Shown here one piece after another: positions 27,010-35,918 of a DNA stretch of 64,000 nt; positions within the stretch are counted from its first letter, which is position 1; the number at the start of each line of letters is the position of its first letter. The stretch spans positions 124,001 to 188,000 of the forward strand of contig JAHEND010000035.1 in assembly GCA_024643325.1 (NCBI GenBank), read 5' to 3'. The notes under the pieces are model-generated. The model had not been told where the DNA came from and ran no database searches. It saw only the letters and a list, made by a program, of their open reading frames with translations. Position numbers and translations under genes: made by a program. Source of the DNA: Sediminicola sp. (lineage in GTDB: Bacteria > Bacteroidota > Bacteroidia > Flavobacteriales > Flavobacteriaceae).

Positions 27010-27054
27010 TAGGTCTAATGTCTAGGTATCTTAGGTCTAAAAAATTAGGTCTAA
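27010..27054 (+). repeat. three copies of TAGGTCTAA
   Basis: Copies at 27010-27018, 27032-27040 and 27046-27054 (spacing 22 and 14 bases), with a related TCTAGGTA between the first two. They sit in the 159-base gap between divergent mazG and the SGNH hydrolase gene. They could be regulator binding sites or a small decayed repeat. Confidence 0.6.
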
Positions 27055-27109
27055 TCATTCAAAAAATGTAATTTAAAACGAGATTTTTAAAAGATACGAA
27101 TATACAAGC

Positions 27110-27757
27110 ATGAAAAAAATAGCGCTCATTCTTGGCTTATTTATAAGCTGCACTGCAATTGCCTTTTCACAGCATTCATTTAAGTCAGAGGTTCAAGAAA
27201 TACAAAACAGGTATGCTAACCTTAGTCCACAAGGAAAAACAATTGTATTTACCGGTAGTTCTAGCGTGAGAATGTGGCGGTCTGTAAATGAATTAGCCCC
27301 CGAAAACACCATCGTCAATACGGGTTTTGGTGGGTCTCAAGCACGAGATCTATGGCAACACAAAGAAACCCTTATCACACAATTCAACCCCCATCAAGTT
27401 TTTATATATGAGGGCGATAATGATTTATTTGCTGGAGTGTCTCCAAGGAAAATTAAACGCATCACCAAAAAAATAATCAGGGCCATTCGAAAAAACAACA
27501 AACAAACTCAAATAGTGCTTATAGCCGCCAAACCAAGTATTAGCCGCTGGAATTTAAAAACAAAATACGAGCAATTAAATGGTCTTTTTGAGAGGCTCGC
27601 TACTAAAAAAAAGCCAATCATCTATGCAGATGTATGGAATCCTATGCTCAAAGAAGGAGAGCTAGATAAAAGCTTGTTTATTTCAGATGGCTTGCACATG
27701 AATCAGAAAGGATATGACATTTGGGAATCGGTTTTAAAACCATTAATATTGAAATAA
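27110..27757 (+). CDS. secreted SGNH/GDSL-type hydrolase
   Basis: An exported esterase/acetylhydrolase-like protein of 215 aa with a signal peptide (about 1-20). SGNH blocks: the nucleophile Ser in FTGSSSVRMW (GSSS replaces GDSL, about 46-55), Gly in GFGGSQARDLW, Asn in YEGDNDLF (GxND, about 100-107) and Asp/His in SDGLHMNQKGY (about 194-204). It resembles PAF-acetylhydrolase-like SGNH proteins of Bacteroidota. The substrate is unknown; O-acetylated glycans are a guess. It precedes a secreted hexosaminidase by 53 bases, so joint glycan breakdown is possible. Confidence 0.9.
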   Translation: MKKIALILGLFISCTAIAFSQHSFKSEVQEIQNRYANLSPQGKTIVFTGSSSVRMWRSVNELAPENTIVNTGFGGSQARDLWQHKETLITQFNPHQVFIYEGDNDLFAGVSPRKIKRITKKIIRAIRKNNKQTQIVLIAAKPSISRWNLKTKYEQLNGLFERLATKKKPIIYADVWNPMLKEGELDKSLFISDGLHMNQKGYDIWESVLKPLILK

Positions 27758-27810
27758 TCAATTATTTTTATGAGCTAATAATCACAAACACCAACCACAA
27801 ATAATAAACC

Positions 27811-29454
27811 ATGAGATTAATTACTTTTAAACCACACTACTGTATTCTTTTAGTGGCACTTTTTTTAGCCTCCTGTCAAAAGCCAATGATTGAAATTAAA
27901 GAGGGAACTTCAGATTTTTCAACCCTTGGGTTAATTCCTATGCCCTTGACAATAGAAGAAGCAGCACACGGATTTCCAATCTACAAAGACACCTATATAA
28001 AAACTTCGGACAGCACGGAGCTTTTATTACAAATGGCTCAGTTCACAGCAGAAAAAATCTTTCAACACAGTGGATTGTCCTTAGATATTAACCCTCTAAA
28101 CCCAAGTGGAACAGCCATTGAACTTGAACTAATCCCTAATGAAGAAACTGAGGGGGACACTACTGAGAGTAATCTGGACCCGAATACGACTGGGGAAGCG
28201 TATAGTATATGGGTAGGTAAAAATGTTTTAAAAATAGCATCAGCGCAGCCAAGTGGACTATTTAGAGGCATTCAAACCCTCAGGCAGCTAATCCCTAATC
28301 TAGCTACCAAAGTAGACAATAAGCCCGTTTGGGAGATTCCTGGAGGAAGCATTGAAGACACCCCAAATTATGCTTTTAGAGGGGCTATGCTAGACGTTGC
28401 CAGACATTTTTTTACAGTAGAAGAGGTAAAGCGATTTATTGATCTTTTAGCATATTACAAGATTAATATCTTGCATTTACACCTCACAGATGACCAAGGA
28501 TGGCGTATAGAGATTAAGAAATGGCCCAAACTCACAGAGGTAGGTGGCGAAAAAGAAGTGGGTGGAGGTCCTGGAGGTTTTTACACCCAAGAGCAATACA
28601 AAGACTTGGTTGCCTATGCGAGCAAACACTATATGACCGTCATTCCTGAGGTAGATATGCCTGGCCACACCAATGCAGCATCTGTGGCCTATCCATTTTT
28701 AAATGGCAATGGTAAAATACCAGAATTATACACTGGCACTGAGGTGGGCTTTAGCACTTGGGATGCCAATAATGAAAAAGTATATGACTTTGTGGAAGAT
28801 GTGGTCAATGAAATTAGTGCATTAAGCCCGGGTCCTTATTTTCATTTAGGGGGAGATGAAAGTCATGTTACTAAAAAACCGGACTATATTACATTTGTAA
28901 ATAAGGTAAGTGAAATTGTAAAACAGGCGGGTAAAACACCGATTGGATGGGATGAAATTGTTACTGCAGATACAGACAGTTCTGCCATCGCACAGTTTTG
29001 GGCCAGTGAAAAAAATGCGAGTATTGCTGTTCAAAAAGGCATGAAGGTCATTTTATCACCTGCTAAAAAAGCCTATTTAGACATGCAATACAAGGAAGAC
29101 ACTCCTTATGGGCTCCATTGGGCGGGTTATGTGCCAGTAGATACCGCTTATATTTGGACGCCAGAAACCTATGCTAAAGGGGTTCCAAAAGAATTAATCT
29201 TGGGTATAGAGGCACCACTCTGGTCTGAAACGATCAGCAATAGTGATGAGATAGAATACCTGGCATTTCCTAGACTACCAGGATATGCTGAATTAGCTTG
29301 GAGCAGTCCTGAAAAAAGAGACTGGAACGAGTACAAAGGTAGATTGGCATTACAATCCCTATTTTTTGATAGGAATAAAGTGAACTATTATCCCTCTGAA
29401 AAAATTGATTGGGTTAAGCCACCAATATCTCCCAAAACAATTGGAAAAGATTAG
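27811..29454 (+). CDS. beta-N-acetylhexosaminidase lipoprotein, GH20
   Basis: Cleaves terminal beta-GlcNAc/GalNAc. The signal sequence ends in the lipobox FLASC with lipidated Cys22, so it is anchored in a periplasmic or surface membrane. A GH20b-like N-terminal domain (about 40-165) precedes the TIM barrel, which begins GAMLDVARHF; HLHLTDDQGWRIEI follows and the catalytic Asp-Glu pair is in HLGGDESH (about 346-353). WASEKN and WSETISN line the pocket. Length 547 aa. A strong terminator follows at 29475-29505. It may act on chitin or on peptidoglycan fragments. Confidence 0.94.
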   Translation: MRLITFKPHYCILLVALFLASCQKPMIEIKEGTSDFSTLGLIPMPLTIEEAAHGFPIYKDTYIKTSDSTELLLQMAQFTAEKIFQHSGLSLDINPLNPSGTAIELELIPNEETEGDTTESNLDPNTTGEAYSIWVGKNVLKIASAQPSGLFRGIQTLRQLIPNLATKVDNKPVWEIPGGSIEDTPNYAFRGAMLDVARHFFTVEEVKRFIDLLAYYKINILHLHLTDDQGWRIEIKKWPKLTEVGGEKEVGGGPGGFYTQEQYKDLVAYASKHYMTVIPEVDMPGHTNAASVAYPFLNGNGKIPELYTGTEVGFSTWDANNEKVYDFVEDVVNEISALSPGPYFHLGGDESHVTKKPDYITFVNKVSEIVKQAGKTPIGWDEIVTADTDSSAIAQFWASEKNASIAVQKGMKVILSPAKKAYLDMQYKEDTPYGLHWAGYVPVDTAYIWTPETYAKGVPKELILGIEAPLWSETISNSDEIEYLAFPRLPGYAELAWSSPEKRDWNEYKGRLALQSLFFDRNKVNYYPSEKIDWVKPPISPKTIGKD

Positions 29455-29474
29455 TGAAATAAATTATTTCGCAT

Positions 29475-29505
29475 TAAAAAGCCCGCTTATAGCGGGCTTT
29501 TTTTT
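29475..29505 (+). terminator. bidirectional rho-independent terminator (hairpin copy 1)
   Basis: Stem GCCCGCT (29481-29487), loop TAT, stem AGCGGGC (29491-29497), with A5 before and T8 after, so it works on both strands between the convergent GH20 and propeller-amidohydrolase genes. The same 26-base core recurs at 33125-33150. Confidence 0.93.
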
Positions 29506-29551
29506 ATGATTTATTTAAGCACTCTTTCAATAAGTTAAAGGCTTTTTTTAT

Positions 29552-32500
29552 CTATTTAATCCCTGGAAGTTTCTCAGGCATTGGTGTTTGCCAATAGTAT
29601 TCAGGAGCTTTTTTCTGAGAAGGCCATTCTAGATCTAGGGCTTTGGTGTCGTACACCTTACCATCCTTAATCACTTTAGACACTGTATTGGTATTTCTTA
29701 AGTCTTCTAATGGATTGGCATCTAAAATAACCAAATCTGCTATTTTACCTACCTCAATACTACCTAAGTCTGTGTCTAAACCAAGTGACTTAGCACCTAA
29801 AATGGTCGCAAATTTTAATGCGCCGTGGGCAGATATTCCACCACTTCCTACGGACCATAATTCCCAATGGTAGCCCAATCCTTGTAATTGACCATGACTT
29901 CCAATGCCTCCAATACCTCCAGCAGCTTCTAGGTCATTCATGAATTCTGCATGCTTTTTAAAGACATGCTCTTCCTCCATAAACCAACCTGGCCTACGTC
30001 TTGATTTTTGCGCCAATTCTTCATATGGGGTGTAAAACTGCAGCTTCTCATCTTCCCAAACTTTTTCGGTGGCATAGTAAAAATTCTCTGCCCATGGACC
30101 ACCGTAAGAAACTAACAATGTTGGTGTTACCGCCATTTTAGCCTCTGCAATGGTCTTTACCACATCTGGATAAATAGGATAAATAGGCAAGGAATGTTCA
30201 TGCCCTGGATAACCGTCTAAAAGCTGGGTTATATTAAGTTTAAAATCTAATCCCCCTTCTGTGGTTGGAATGAGCTTGAGCTCCTTAGCAGCCATAATCA
30301 CCCATTGCCTTTGCTGTCTGTTTCCCACCAAATACATTTTAATACTTTTGGTATTGTAGTATTCGCTGTACTGTTTAAGCACTTCTTTGGCGTGGTCAAG
30401 GCTTTGTATCTTATAAGACCAATAGCCTACTCCAGGGCCTGTAGAATAAATTCTAGGGCCTGCAATTTTTCCAGCATTGACCATGTCTGAATAGGTCAAA
30501 ACGTCAGTAGTTCCTGTTTGAGGATCTCGTGTAGTAGTAACTCCATAGGCTAAATTGGCCGCGTACATCCATACTTGATTTTTTTGAACACCCCAATTAG
30601 GCCACATATGAGCGTGGGTGTCTATAAATCCTGGTGTAATGGTTTTTCCGCTCATATTCATGAGCGTGGTGTTTTCTGGAACAGTTAAAGTACCTGAGGC
30701 ACCCACAGCGGCAATTCTATGGTCCTTGATCAATAGGTCTCCGTTCTCTATGACCTCTTCTCCGTTCATCGTAATAATTCTAGCCCCTTGTAATAGTAAA
30801 TTGCCTTTGGCAAAGTCTTTAGAATAAGCCACTTTAATCTTCAATTCTTTGGCTTCAAAGTCTTTGGGAGCGTCTTTTTTCTCTTCACTATCTGTAGCCG
30901 CTAGGCCTTCTTTGGAGTTGTTTTCTTCCTGATTCTCAGCAGATTTATCTTCAGTGTCATTTACTTTGTTGCCCGCATTGGCCAATTTTTTAGCGGCCTC
31001 TTCTGCTTTTTTATCTGCAGCGATTTTTTCTTCGTAGGCTTTGGCGTCTGCTAAATTATAGGTAAAAAAACTAGCCCCTAAAGACCAATACACCTGCTTG
31101 CTGTCTGCGCCCCATACTGGAAATTCTCCGCCAAATACAGTTAACTTCTTTGCAGGAAATGAAGCAGCGTCTGCCTTAGCTAAAGATATTTTTGGGGTTT
31201 GACCGTATTTAGGAATTAGGACCGTATAAATATCATTATTAATTTTTGCCAAGGCTGTTTTGCCATCTGGTGATATTTCTATTTCTGAGGCTCTAGAGGC
31301 CTTGTTGTTCTCTCTCCAAGCCTCTGGATTAGAGGGCAAAGCTGCAGCCATGCTGGCGTTGGCTGCTCCGCTGCTAGCCCAGCCAAAAGCAGCGTCATGG
31401 TCTTCTTGAAAATAATCAGAGGAACCATAAGTCTCAATTCCTGTTAGGCTTAAGTGCTCCTTTTCATCGGTACCATCCCAACGAATAGAAACCAGTCCCT
31501 TACTACCACTGTACAGATATATTCTATTGTCTACTTTAGTGAAATGCGGCATTTCTCGCCCTTTTGACTTGGCAATAAATTGGTTGCTCCCTCCTTGACC
31601 TGAGATCCACATAAGGTCTTCTGTAGCGTTAGAAGCCATTGGACCTATAGCGTCTTTATACACTTGGTTACTACCTGCAAGAAAAACTATCCTATCCTGA
31701 AGATAGGACCACCTTGGTTGGCTGTAAATTCCTGCACTTTGGGTAAGCTTAACTACAGAGGTTCTTCTTCCCAAACGGGCTTTATACAAATGCCCCTCAG
31801 ATCCATTCCAAGTGGTGAAAACAATTTGTGATCCATCTGATGACCAAGCTGGTTGTGCTTCTGTAAAATCGTGTGCGGTCACTCTTTTTGGGGTACCATT
31901 AGGTAAATCCATTACATATAGTCTGTTCAAGGCAGTAAAGGCCAGTCTTTTTCCATCTGGTGAAGGCTTTGCATCCCTTATTTGAGAAGCCATAGCAGTG
32001 TCTGCATCTGAAATAGGGTATTTAAAATCTAATTGAGGGCCTAATTCCAAATCAACCGAAGCCGTATATAAAATTCTAGAAGCTGTCTTATCTGAAAGGT
32101 TGATTTTGTGAATACCACCACCGTAAGAGACAATTAATGCATTAGAATCTGGGGTAAAAGACATGGCTGGAAGTACTCCCAAAGGGGCTATAGATTCTTG
32201 TTCATCTCTTTGAACAGGATAGGCCAGCCAAGATTCTTCTCCTGTGTTAAGATCTCTCAAGATTAAGCCTGTTTGGTCCTCAAACCTGGTGCCATAGACC
32301 AACCATTTTCCGTCTTTTGAAAGGGTTGGGGTAAATGCGGAACCGTACCTAGAAGTAATTACATCTGTGGAACCATCTTCCATGCTATAAGTTCCTATTT
32401 GGTATTGGGGCAATTGCGCATTGTAATTCCAAGCGCCATTTCTTTGTGAAAAGTACAGTGTTTTACCGTCTGCACCAAAGAAAGGATCTATCGCTTTTAA

Positions 32501-33055
32501 ACCCTTAGGTTCACTAATTAGCGGAGCTCCACCGCCTCCATCCTTATGATACAAATGTAATTTTATGTTTCTCCTGCCCTTAGCACCCACCAAATAATCC
32601 CCATCTGGCGACCAGGCTACTGAAAAAAAGTTGTTTTTTTGCTCTTTAGAAATTTGGGTGTCTTCTTTGGAACTAAGGTCCATTACCCATATATTATCTG
32701 AACCGCTCTTGTCTGAAATATACGCCACAGATTTTCCATCTGGACTGAACCTCGGGTGAACCTCGTACGCTAAACCATGGGTGATGGCGGTAGCTTTACC
32801 TCCAGAAATGGGCATGATATACAAATCTCCCATAAGATCAAAAATAATATTCTGACCATCAGGACTTACATCTAAAGAAGTCCAGGTTCCTTTTTCAGTT
32901 GTGAAAGCTATAGTTCTGGAAGGTTCCAAGGGCAATTCCTTTGTAGCTTTCTTAATACTATCAGTGGTCTTTGCGATATCAGTCTCTTGTGCGCTCGTAC
33001 TGAGGTAAAACAAACTCACTAAGCAAGACAAGGACAATTTTAAATTAATTTTCAT
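29552..33055 (-). CDS. exported TolB-like beta-propeller fused to amidohydrolase
   Basis: A very large (1167 aa) exported protein with a signal peptide (about 1-22). Residues about 45-650 form WD40-like/PD40 (TolB) repeats: DVSPDGQNIIF, RFSPDGKSVAYI, AWSPDGDYLVG, KPSPDGKRLAFT, AWSSDGSQIVFT, EISPDGKTALA. A charged Lys/Glu/Ala linker follows at about 680-750. The C-terminal amidohydrolase (about 770-1150) has GFIDTHAHMWPNWG (HxH metal site), a later His in GYPGHEHSLPIYP and closing SIEVGKIADLVILDANPL. This architecture is known in Bacteroidota, but its substrate is not; the propeller could bind a peptide or polymer. Identical hairpins flank the gene. Confidence 0.92.
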   Translation of the reverse strand: MKINLKLSLSCLVSLFYLSTSAQETDIAKTTDSIKKATKELPLEPSRTIAFTTEKGTWTSLDVSPDGQNIIFDLMGDLYIMPISGGKATAITHGLAYEVHPRFSPDGKSVAYISDKSGSDNIWVMDLSSKEDTQISKEQKNNFFSVAWSPDGDYLVGAKGRRNIKLHLYHKDGGGGAPLISEPKGLKAIDPFFGADGKTLYFSQRNGAWNYNAQLPQYQIGTYSMEDGSTDVITSRYGSAFTPTLSKDGKWLVYGTRFEDQTGLILRDLNTGEESWLAYPVQRDEQESIAPLGVLPAMSFTPDSNALIVSYGGGIHKINLSDKTASRILYTASVDLELGPQLDFKYPISDADTAMASQIRDAKPSPDGKRLAFTALNRLYVMDLPNGTPKRVTAHDFTEAQPAWSSDGSQIVFTTWNGSEGHLYKARLGRRTSVVKLTQSAGIYSQPRWSYLQDRIVFLAGSNQVYKDAIGPMASNATEDLMWISGQGGSNQFIAKSKGREMPHFTKVDNRIYLYSGSKGLVSIRWDGTDEKEHLSLTGIETYGSSDYFQEDHDAAFGWASSGAANASMAAALPSNPEAWRENNKASRASEIEISPDGKTALAKINNDIYTVLIPKYGQTPKISLAKADAASFPAKKLTVFGGEFPVWGADSKQVYWSLGASFFTYNLADAKAYEEKIAADKKAEEAAKKLANAGNKVNDTEDKSAENQEENNSKEGLAATDSEEKKDAPKDFEAKELKIKVAYSKDFAKGNLLLQGARIITMNGEEVIENGDLLIKDHRIAAVGASGTLTVPENTTLMNMSGKTITPGFIDTHAHMWPNWGVQKNQVWMYAANLAYGVTTTRDPQTGTTDVLTYSDMVNAGKIAGPRIYSTGPGVGYWSYKIQSLDHAKEVLKQYSEYYNTKSIKMYLVGNRQQRQWVIMAAKELKLIPTTEGGLDFKLNITQLLDGYPGHEHSLPIYPIYPDVVKTIAEAKMAVTPTLLVSYGGPWAENFYYATEKVWEDEKLQFYTPYEELAQKSRRRPGWFMEEEHVFKKHAEFMNDLEAAGGIGGIGSHGQLQGLGYHWELWSVGSGGISAHGALKFATILGAKSLGLDTDLGSIEVGKIADLVILDANPLEDLRNTNTVSKVIKDGKVYDTKALDLEWPSQKKAPEYYWQTPMPEKLPGIK

Positions 33056-33123
33056 CTGTTTGGTTTTTTAGATCCCTAAATATAAGAGAATATTCCTTTT
33101 CAAACGAAGAAATTATAGGGCAT

Positions 33124-33150
33124 AAAAAAGCCCGCTTATAGCGGGCTTTT
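33124..33150 (-). terminator. rho-independent terminator after the DUF5606 gene (hairpin copy 2)
   Basis: Same stem-loop as at 29481-29497: GCCCGCT (33130-33136), TAT, AGCGGGC (33140-33146). On the minus strand it is followed by T6, 35 bases after the DUF5606 stop and upstream of the propeller gene, which it insulates. Confidence 0.9.
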
Positions 33151-33184
33151 AATTTATCTAGAAAAGACTACGGTCTATATTCTA

Positions 33185-33742
33185 TTACTTTTTTACAGCT
33201 GCCTTAGATGTTTTAGCACCGCCTTTTGCTGCTGAAGAAGCTTTTGAGTGGGTGTTTTTTGCAGATGGCTTGGCTGCCTTAGGTGCCGTAGTAGTTGCTT
33301 TCACTGCAGGCTTGGCAGATTTTTCAGAAGTCTCAGCAGGAGCTTCAGTAGAAGCTGAAAAATCTAATAAATCATTGGTCTGAAGAATATTATACCACTG
33401 AATCACTTTTTTAATGTCAGAGGCATACACCCGATCTTCGTCATAATTAGGAAGTACCTCAAAAAAGTAAGCTTCTAAGTCTATTTTATCTGCCTTATGA
33501 GAAATGCTTGTTTTGTTGCCCCCCTCTTTGGTAGCTATTTTCTTAAACACCTCTAAAAGTGGCATTTCTTCTTGTAAGGTATAAATGGCAATTTCAGAAA
33601 GAACGCTCACGTTACTTTTTAAATTAACCGTCATTTTCTTTCCGTCTAACAAAGAAACAGCAACGAATCCAGCTCTAGTCTGGGTAACCATTTGGTACAA
33701 ACCTGGCTTGGTGGCAATGGATAAAATTTTATCTAAACTCAT
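33185..33742 (-). CDS. DUF5606 domain protein with Ala/Lys-rich tail
   Basis: Matches DUF5606 of Bacteroidota: MSLDKILSIATKPGLYQMVT and a globular N-terminal region (about 1-125) including EIAIYTLQEEMPLLEVF. The last 60 residues are low-complexity Ala, Lys, Ser and Thr, disordered and strongly basic, which could contact nucleic acid. Length 185 aa. It follows def and ruvX on the same strand with a short gap (54 bases), so the three are probably one operon. Function is unknown. Confidence 0.88.
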   Translation of the reverse strand: MSLDKILSIATKPGLYQMVTQTRAGFVAVSLLDGKKMTVNLKSNVSVLSEIAIYTLQEEMPLLEVFKKIATKEGGNKTSISHKADKIDLEAYFFEVLPNYDEDRVYASDIKKVIQWYNILQTNDLLDFSASTEAPAETSEKSAKPAVKATTTAPKAAKPSAKNTHSKASSAAKGGAKTSKAAVKK

Positions 33743-33796
33743 GATCTTCTCAAAATTTGGGCAAATATGAAACTTTTAAAGGATATATAAAATGGT

Positions 33797-34387
33797 TTAA
33801 CGTCCTTTTTTCATTTCTGGAAAACGCATGCGGTACTCAGCACTGATTTTCCCCTTAGAAATATTAGTCAATCTACCCTTTAAAATTCGTTTTTTCAGGG
33901 AACTCAACTTATCAGTAAACAAGATGCCTTCAATATGATCGTATTCATGTTGAATAACCCTTGCCACTAGTCCATCAAAAGTTTTGGTATGTGTTTTAAA
34001 GGTTTCATCCTGATAAGTAATTGTAATTTCAGGTTTTCTAAGTACGTCTTCACGCACGTCTGGAATACTCAGACAGCCCTCATTAAAAGACCACTCCTCC
34101 CCTGTTTCTTCAGTAATTTTAGCATTTATAAATACAGCTTTAAAATCCTTTAAAGTATCTTGTTCTTCTTTTGTCAAGTCTTCGTCGTCTGCAAAAGGGG
34201 TTGCGTCTATCACAAATAACCGAATGGGCAATCCTATCTGAGGGGCTGCCAAACCTACTCCATGAGCATGGTACATGGTTTCCCACATATTTTCAATAAG
34301 TGATTCAAGATTTGGATAGTCTGCAGTTATGACATTGGCTACTTTTTTTAATACGGGATCTCCGTACGCTACAATAGGTAAAATCAT
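33797..34387 (-). CDS. def: peptide deformylase
   Basis: Removes the N-formyl group from new proteins. The three signature motifs are GVGLAAPQIGLP (about 43-54), EGCLSIP (metal-ligand Cys, about 103-109) and QHEYDHIEGILF (HExxH metal site, about 144-155). Length 196 aa is that of the Bacteroidota type with a short insertion after the first motif. The start overlaps the ruvX stop by four bases (ATGA). Confidence 0.98.
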   Translation of the reverse strand: MILPIVAYGDPVLKKVANVITADYPNLESLIENMWETMYHAHGVGLAAPQIGLPIRLFVIDATPFADDEDLTKEEQDTLKDFKAVFINAKITEETGEEWSFNEGCLSIPDVREDVLRKPEITITYQDETFKTHTKTFDGLVARVIQHEYDHIEGILFTDKLSSLKKRILKGRLTNISKGKISAEYRMRFPEMKKGR

Positions 34388-34797
34388 GATATTCTATTTA
34401 AATACGCTTGTAAGATAAGGGTGGCACTGATTTGATCAATGCGCCCTTTTTCCTGTCTTTTCTTTTTCTTCATTCCTCCGGCAACCATTGCTTGAACAGC
34501 CATTTTGGAGGTAAATCGTTCATCTTGCCTTGCAATTTTTATGCCAGTAAATTCAGCCTCTAAAGTCAAAATCAATTCTTTGATGGCTGCTTCTGACTCA
34601 GAAGGGGTGTTGTCCATTTGTTTGGGTTCTCCCAATACAATTGTACTCACGGGTTCTGAATTCAAATACGATTTTAAAAAAGAAATAAGGTCTTTGGTAA
34701 GCACCGTGTCCAAACCTGAGGCAATGATTTGCATGGGATCTGTGACCGCTACTCCTGTCCTTTTCGTTCCAAAATCTAAGGCTATAATTCGCTTCAA
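34384..34797 (-). CDS. ruvX: RuvX/YqgF RNase H-fold nuclease
   Basis: YqgF family, implicated in 16S rRNA 5' end maturation and described as a putative Holliday junction resolvase. RNase H-fold acidic residues are in IALDFGTKRTGVAVTD (Asp7, about), LGEPKQMDNTPSE and DERFTSKMA; the C-terminal DQISATLILQAYL holds the last Asp. Length 137 aa is normal. It starts with TTG at 34797, 14 bases behind a -7 box. It is the first gene of ruvX-def-DUF5606. Confidence 0.95.
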   Translation of the reverse strand: MKRIIALDFGTKRTGVAVTDPMQIIASGLDTVLTKDLISFLKSYLNSEPVSTIVLGEPKQMDNTPSESEAAIKELILTLEAEFTGIKIARQDERFTSKMAVQAMVAGGMKKKKRQEKGRIDQISATLILQAYLNRIS

Positions 34798-34810
34798 ATT
34801 GTTTTTTAGG

Positions 34811-34818
34811 CAAAAATA
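34811..34818 (-). promoter_or_regulatory. -7 box of the ruvX-def operon
   Basis: Minus strand TATTTTTG (full TAnnTTTG). It gives a short leader of about 10 bases before the TTG start. Confidence 0.5.
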
Positions 34819-34942
34819 ACCCTAATTATTGTAATGCCCTTATTTAAGCTCTCTTTTAACAAGAAAAGTAAGTGTATTTACCCCAAATAATAACAAAAAT
34901 GTGATACCTATCAAAAAAAAGACCCTTATGAAAATGGAAGCT

Positions 34943-34950
34943 TATATTTG
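34943..34950 (+). promoter_or_regulatory. -7 box of dapD
   Basis: TATATTTG, 18 bases before the dapD ATG. There is no TTG at -33. Confidence 0.55.
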
Positions 34951-34968
34951 CATTACAAATAAAAAATT

Positions 34969-35784
34969 ATGACAGATTATAGACCTATTATTGAAGCTGC
35001 TTGGGAAGACAGGAGTTTATTAGAACAAAGAGAAACCCAAGACGCTATTAGAGCCGTAATTAACCAAATAGACGCTGGAGAGTTGAGATGTGCTGCTCCA
35101 TCAGAAGATGGATGGATTATTAATGAATGGGTAAAAAAAGCCGTTGTATTGTATTTCCCTATCCAAAAAATGGAAACATTAGAAGCGGGTATTTTTGAAT
35201 ATCACGATAAGATGCCCCTCAAGCGCGGATACCAAGAAAAAGGAATTAGAGTAGTCCCAAATGCCGTGGCTAGACATGGAGCCTACATAGCTCCAGGAAC
35301 CATCCTAATGCCTTCTTATGTAAACATTGGCGCCTATGTAGACAGTGGCACTATGGTAGATACTTGGGCCACAGTAGGGAGTTGTGCTCAAATAGGTAAA
35401 AACGTTCACTTAAGTGGCGGAGTGGGCATTGGGGGCGTTTTAGAACCTTTACAAGCTGCTCCTGTTATTATTGAAGACAATGTTTTTGTAGGGTCTAGAT
35501 GTATTGTGGTAGAAGGGGTACGAGTAGAAAAAGAAGCGGTATTGGGTGCCAATGTGGTCCTCACTGCCTCTACTAAAATAATTGATGTAACTGGAGACAC
35601 TCCTGTGGAGCGTAAAGGATTGGTTCCTGCCAGGTCTGTTGTCATTCCAGGAAGTTACACAAAGGAGTTTGCGGCTGGTGCCTTTCAAGTGCCCTGTGCA
35701 CTTATCATAGGTACTAGAAAAGAGAGTACTGACAAGAAAACTTCTTTAAACGACGCCCTGAGAACCTATGATGTAGCCGTATAA
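34969..35784 (+). CDS. dapD: 2,3,4,5-tetrahydropyridine-2,6-dicarboxylate N-succinyltransferase
   Basis: Succinylase-branch step of meso-diaminopimelate and lysine synthesis. An N-terminal helical domain (about 1-95) precedes a left-handed beta-helix of hexapeptide repeats (VVPNAVARHGAYIAPGTILM, then YVNIGAYVDSGTMVDTWATV, about 100-150). Length 271 aa is exactly family size. With lysA at 51377 it accounts for two steps of the DAP/lysine route in this window. It is a single gene with its own -7 box. Confidence 0.97.
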   Translation: MTDYRPIIEAAWEDRSLLEQRETQDAIRAVINQIDAGELRCAAPSEDGWIINEWVKKAVVLYFPIQKMETLEAGIFEYHDKMPLKRGYQEKGIRVVPNAVARHGAYIAPGTILMPSYVNIGAYVDSGTMVDTWATVGSCAQIGKNVHLSGGVGIGGVLEPLQAAPVIIEDNVFVGSRCIVVEGVRVEKEAVLGANVVLTASTKIIDVTGDTPVERKGLVPARSVVIPGSYTKEFAAGAFQVPCALIIGTRKESTDKKTSLNDALRTYDVAV

Positions 35785-35918
35785 CTTGCAGTTCATCAGG
35801 AAAAAGAGCCAGTTTATCTAGTGAACTTTTGCTCTTACACAAGTTTTACTATTTTTATAAACGCTTCACAAGCATTGGGTTCAAGGCCACTTTTGCGGAG
35901 CGTTTTAAATTAAAAACT

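Noticed and set aside
35804-35836. AAGAGC...GCTCTT inverted repeat after dapD with inner AGTT/AACT
   Set aside because: The stem is interrupted by unpaired bases and lacks a T-tail; it may be weak structure but not a supported terminator.
35829-35918. TTG-started extension of the small membrane protein gene
   Set aside because: It adds 30 residues with no fold-like pattern; ATG 35919 starts directly before the first membrane helix.
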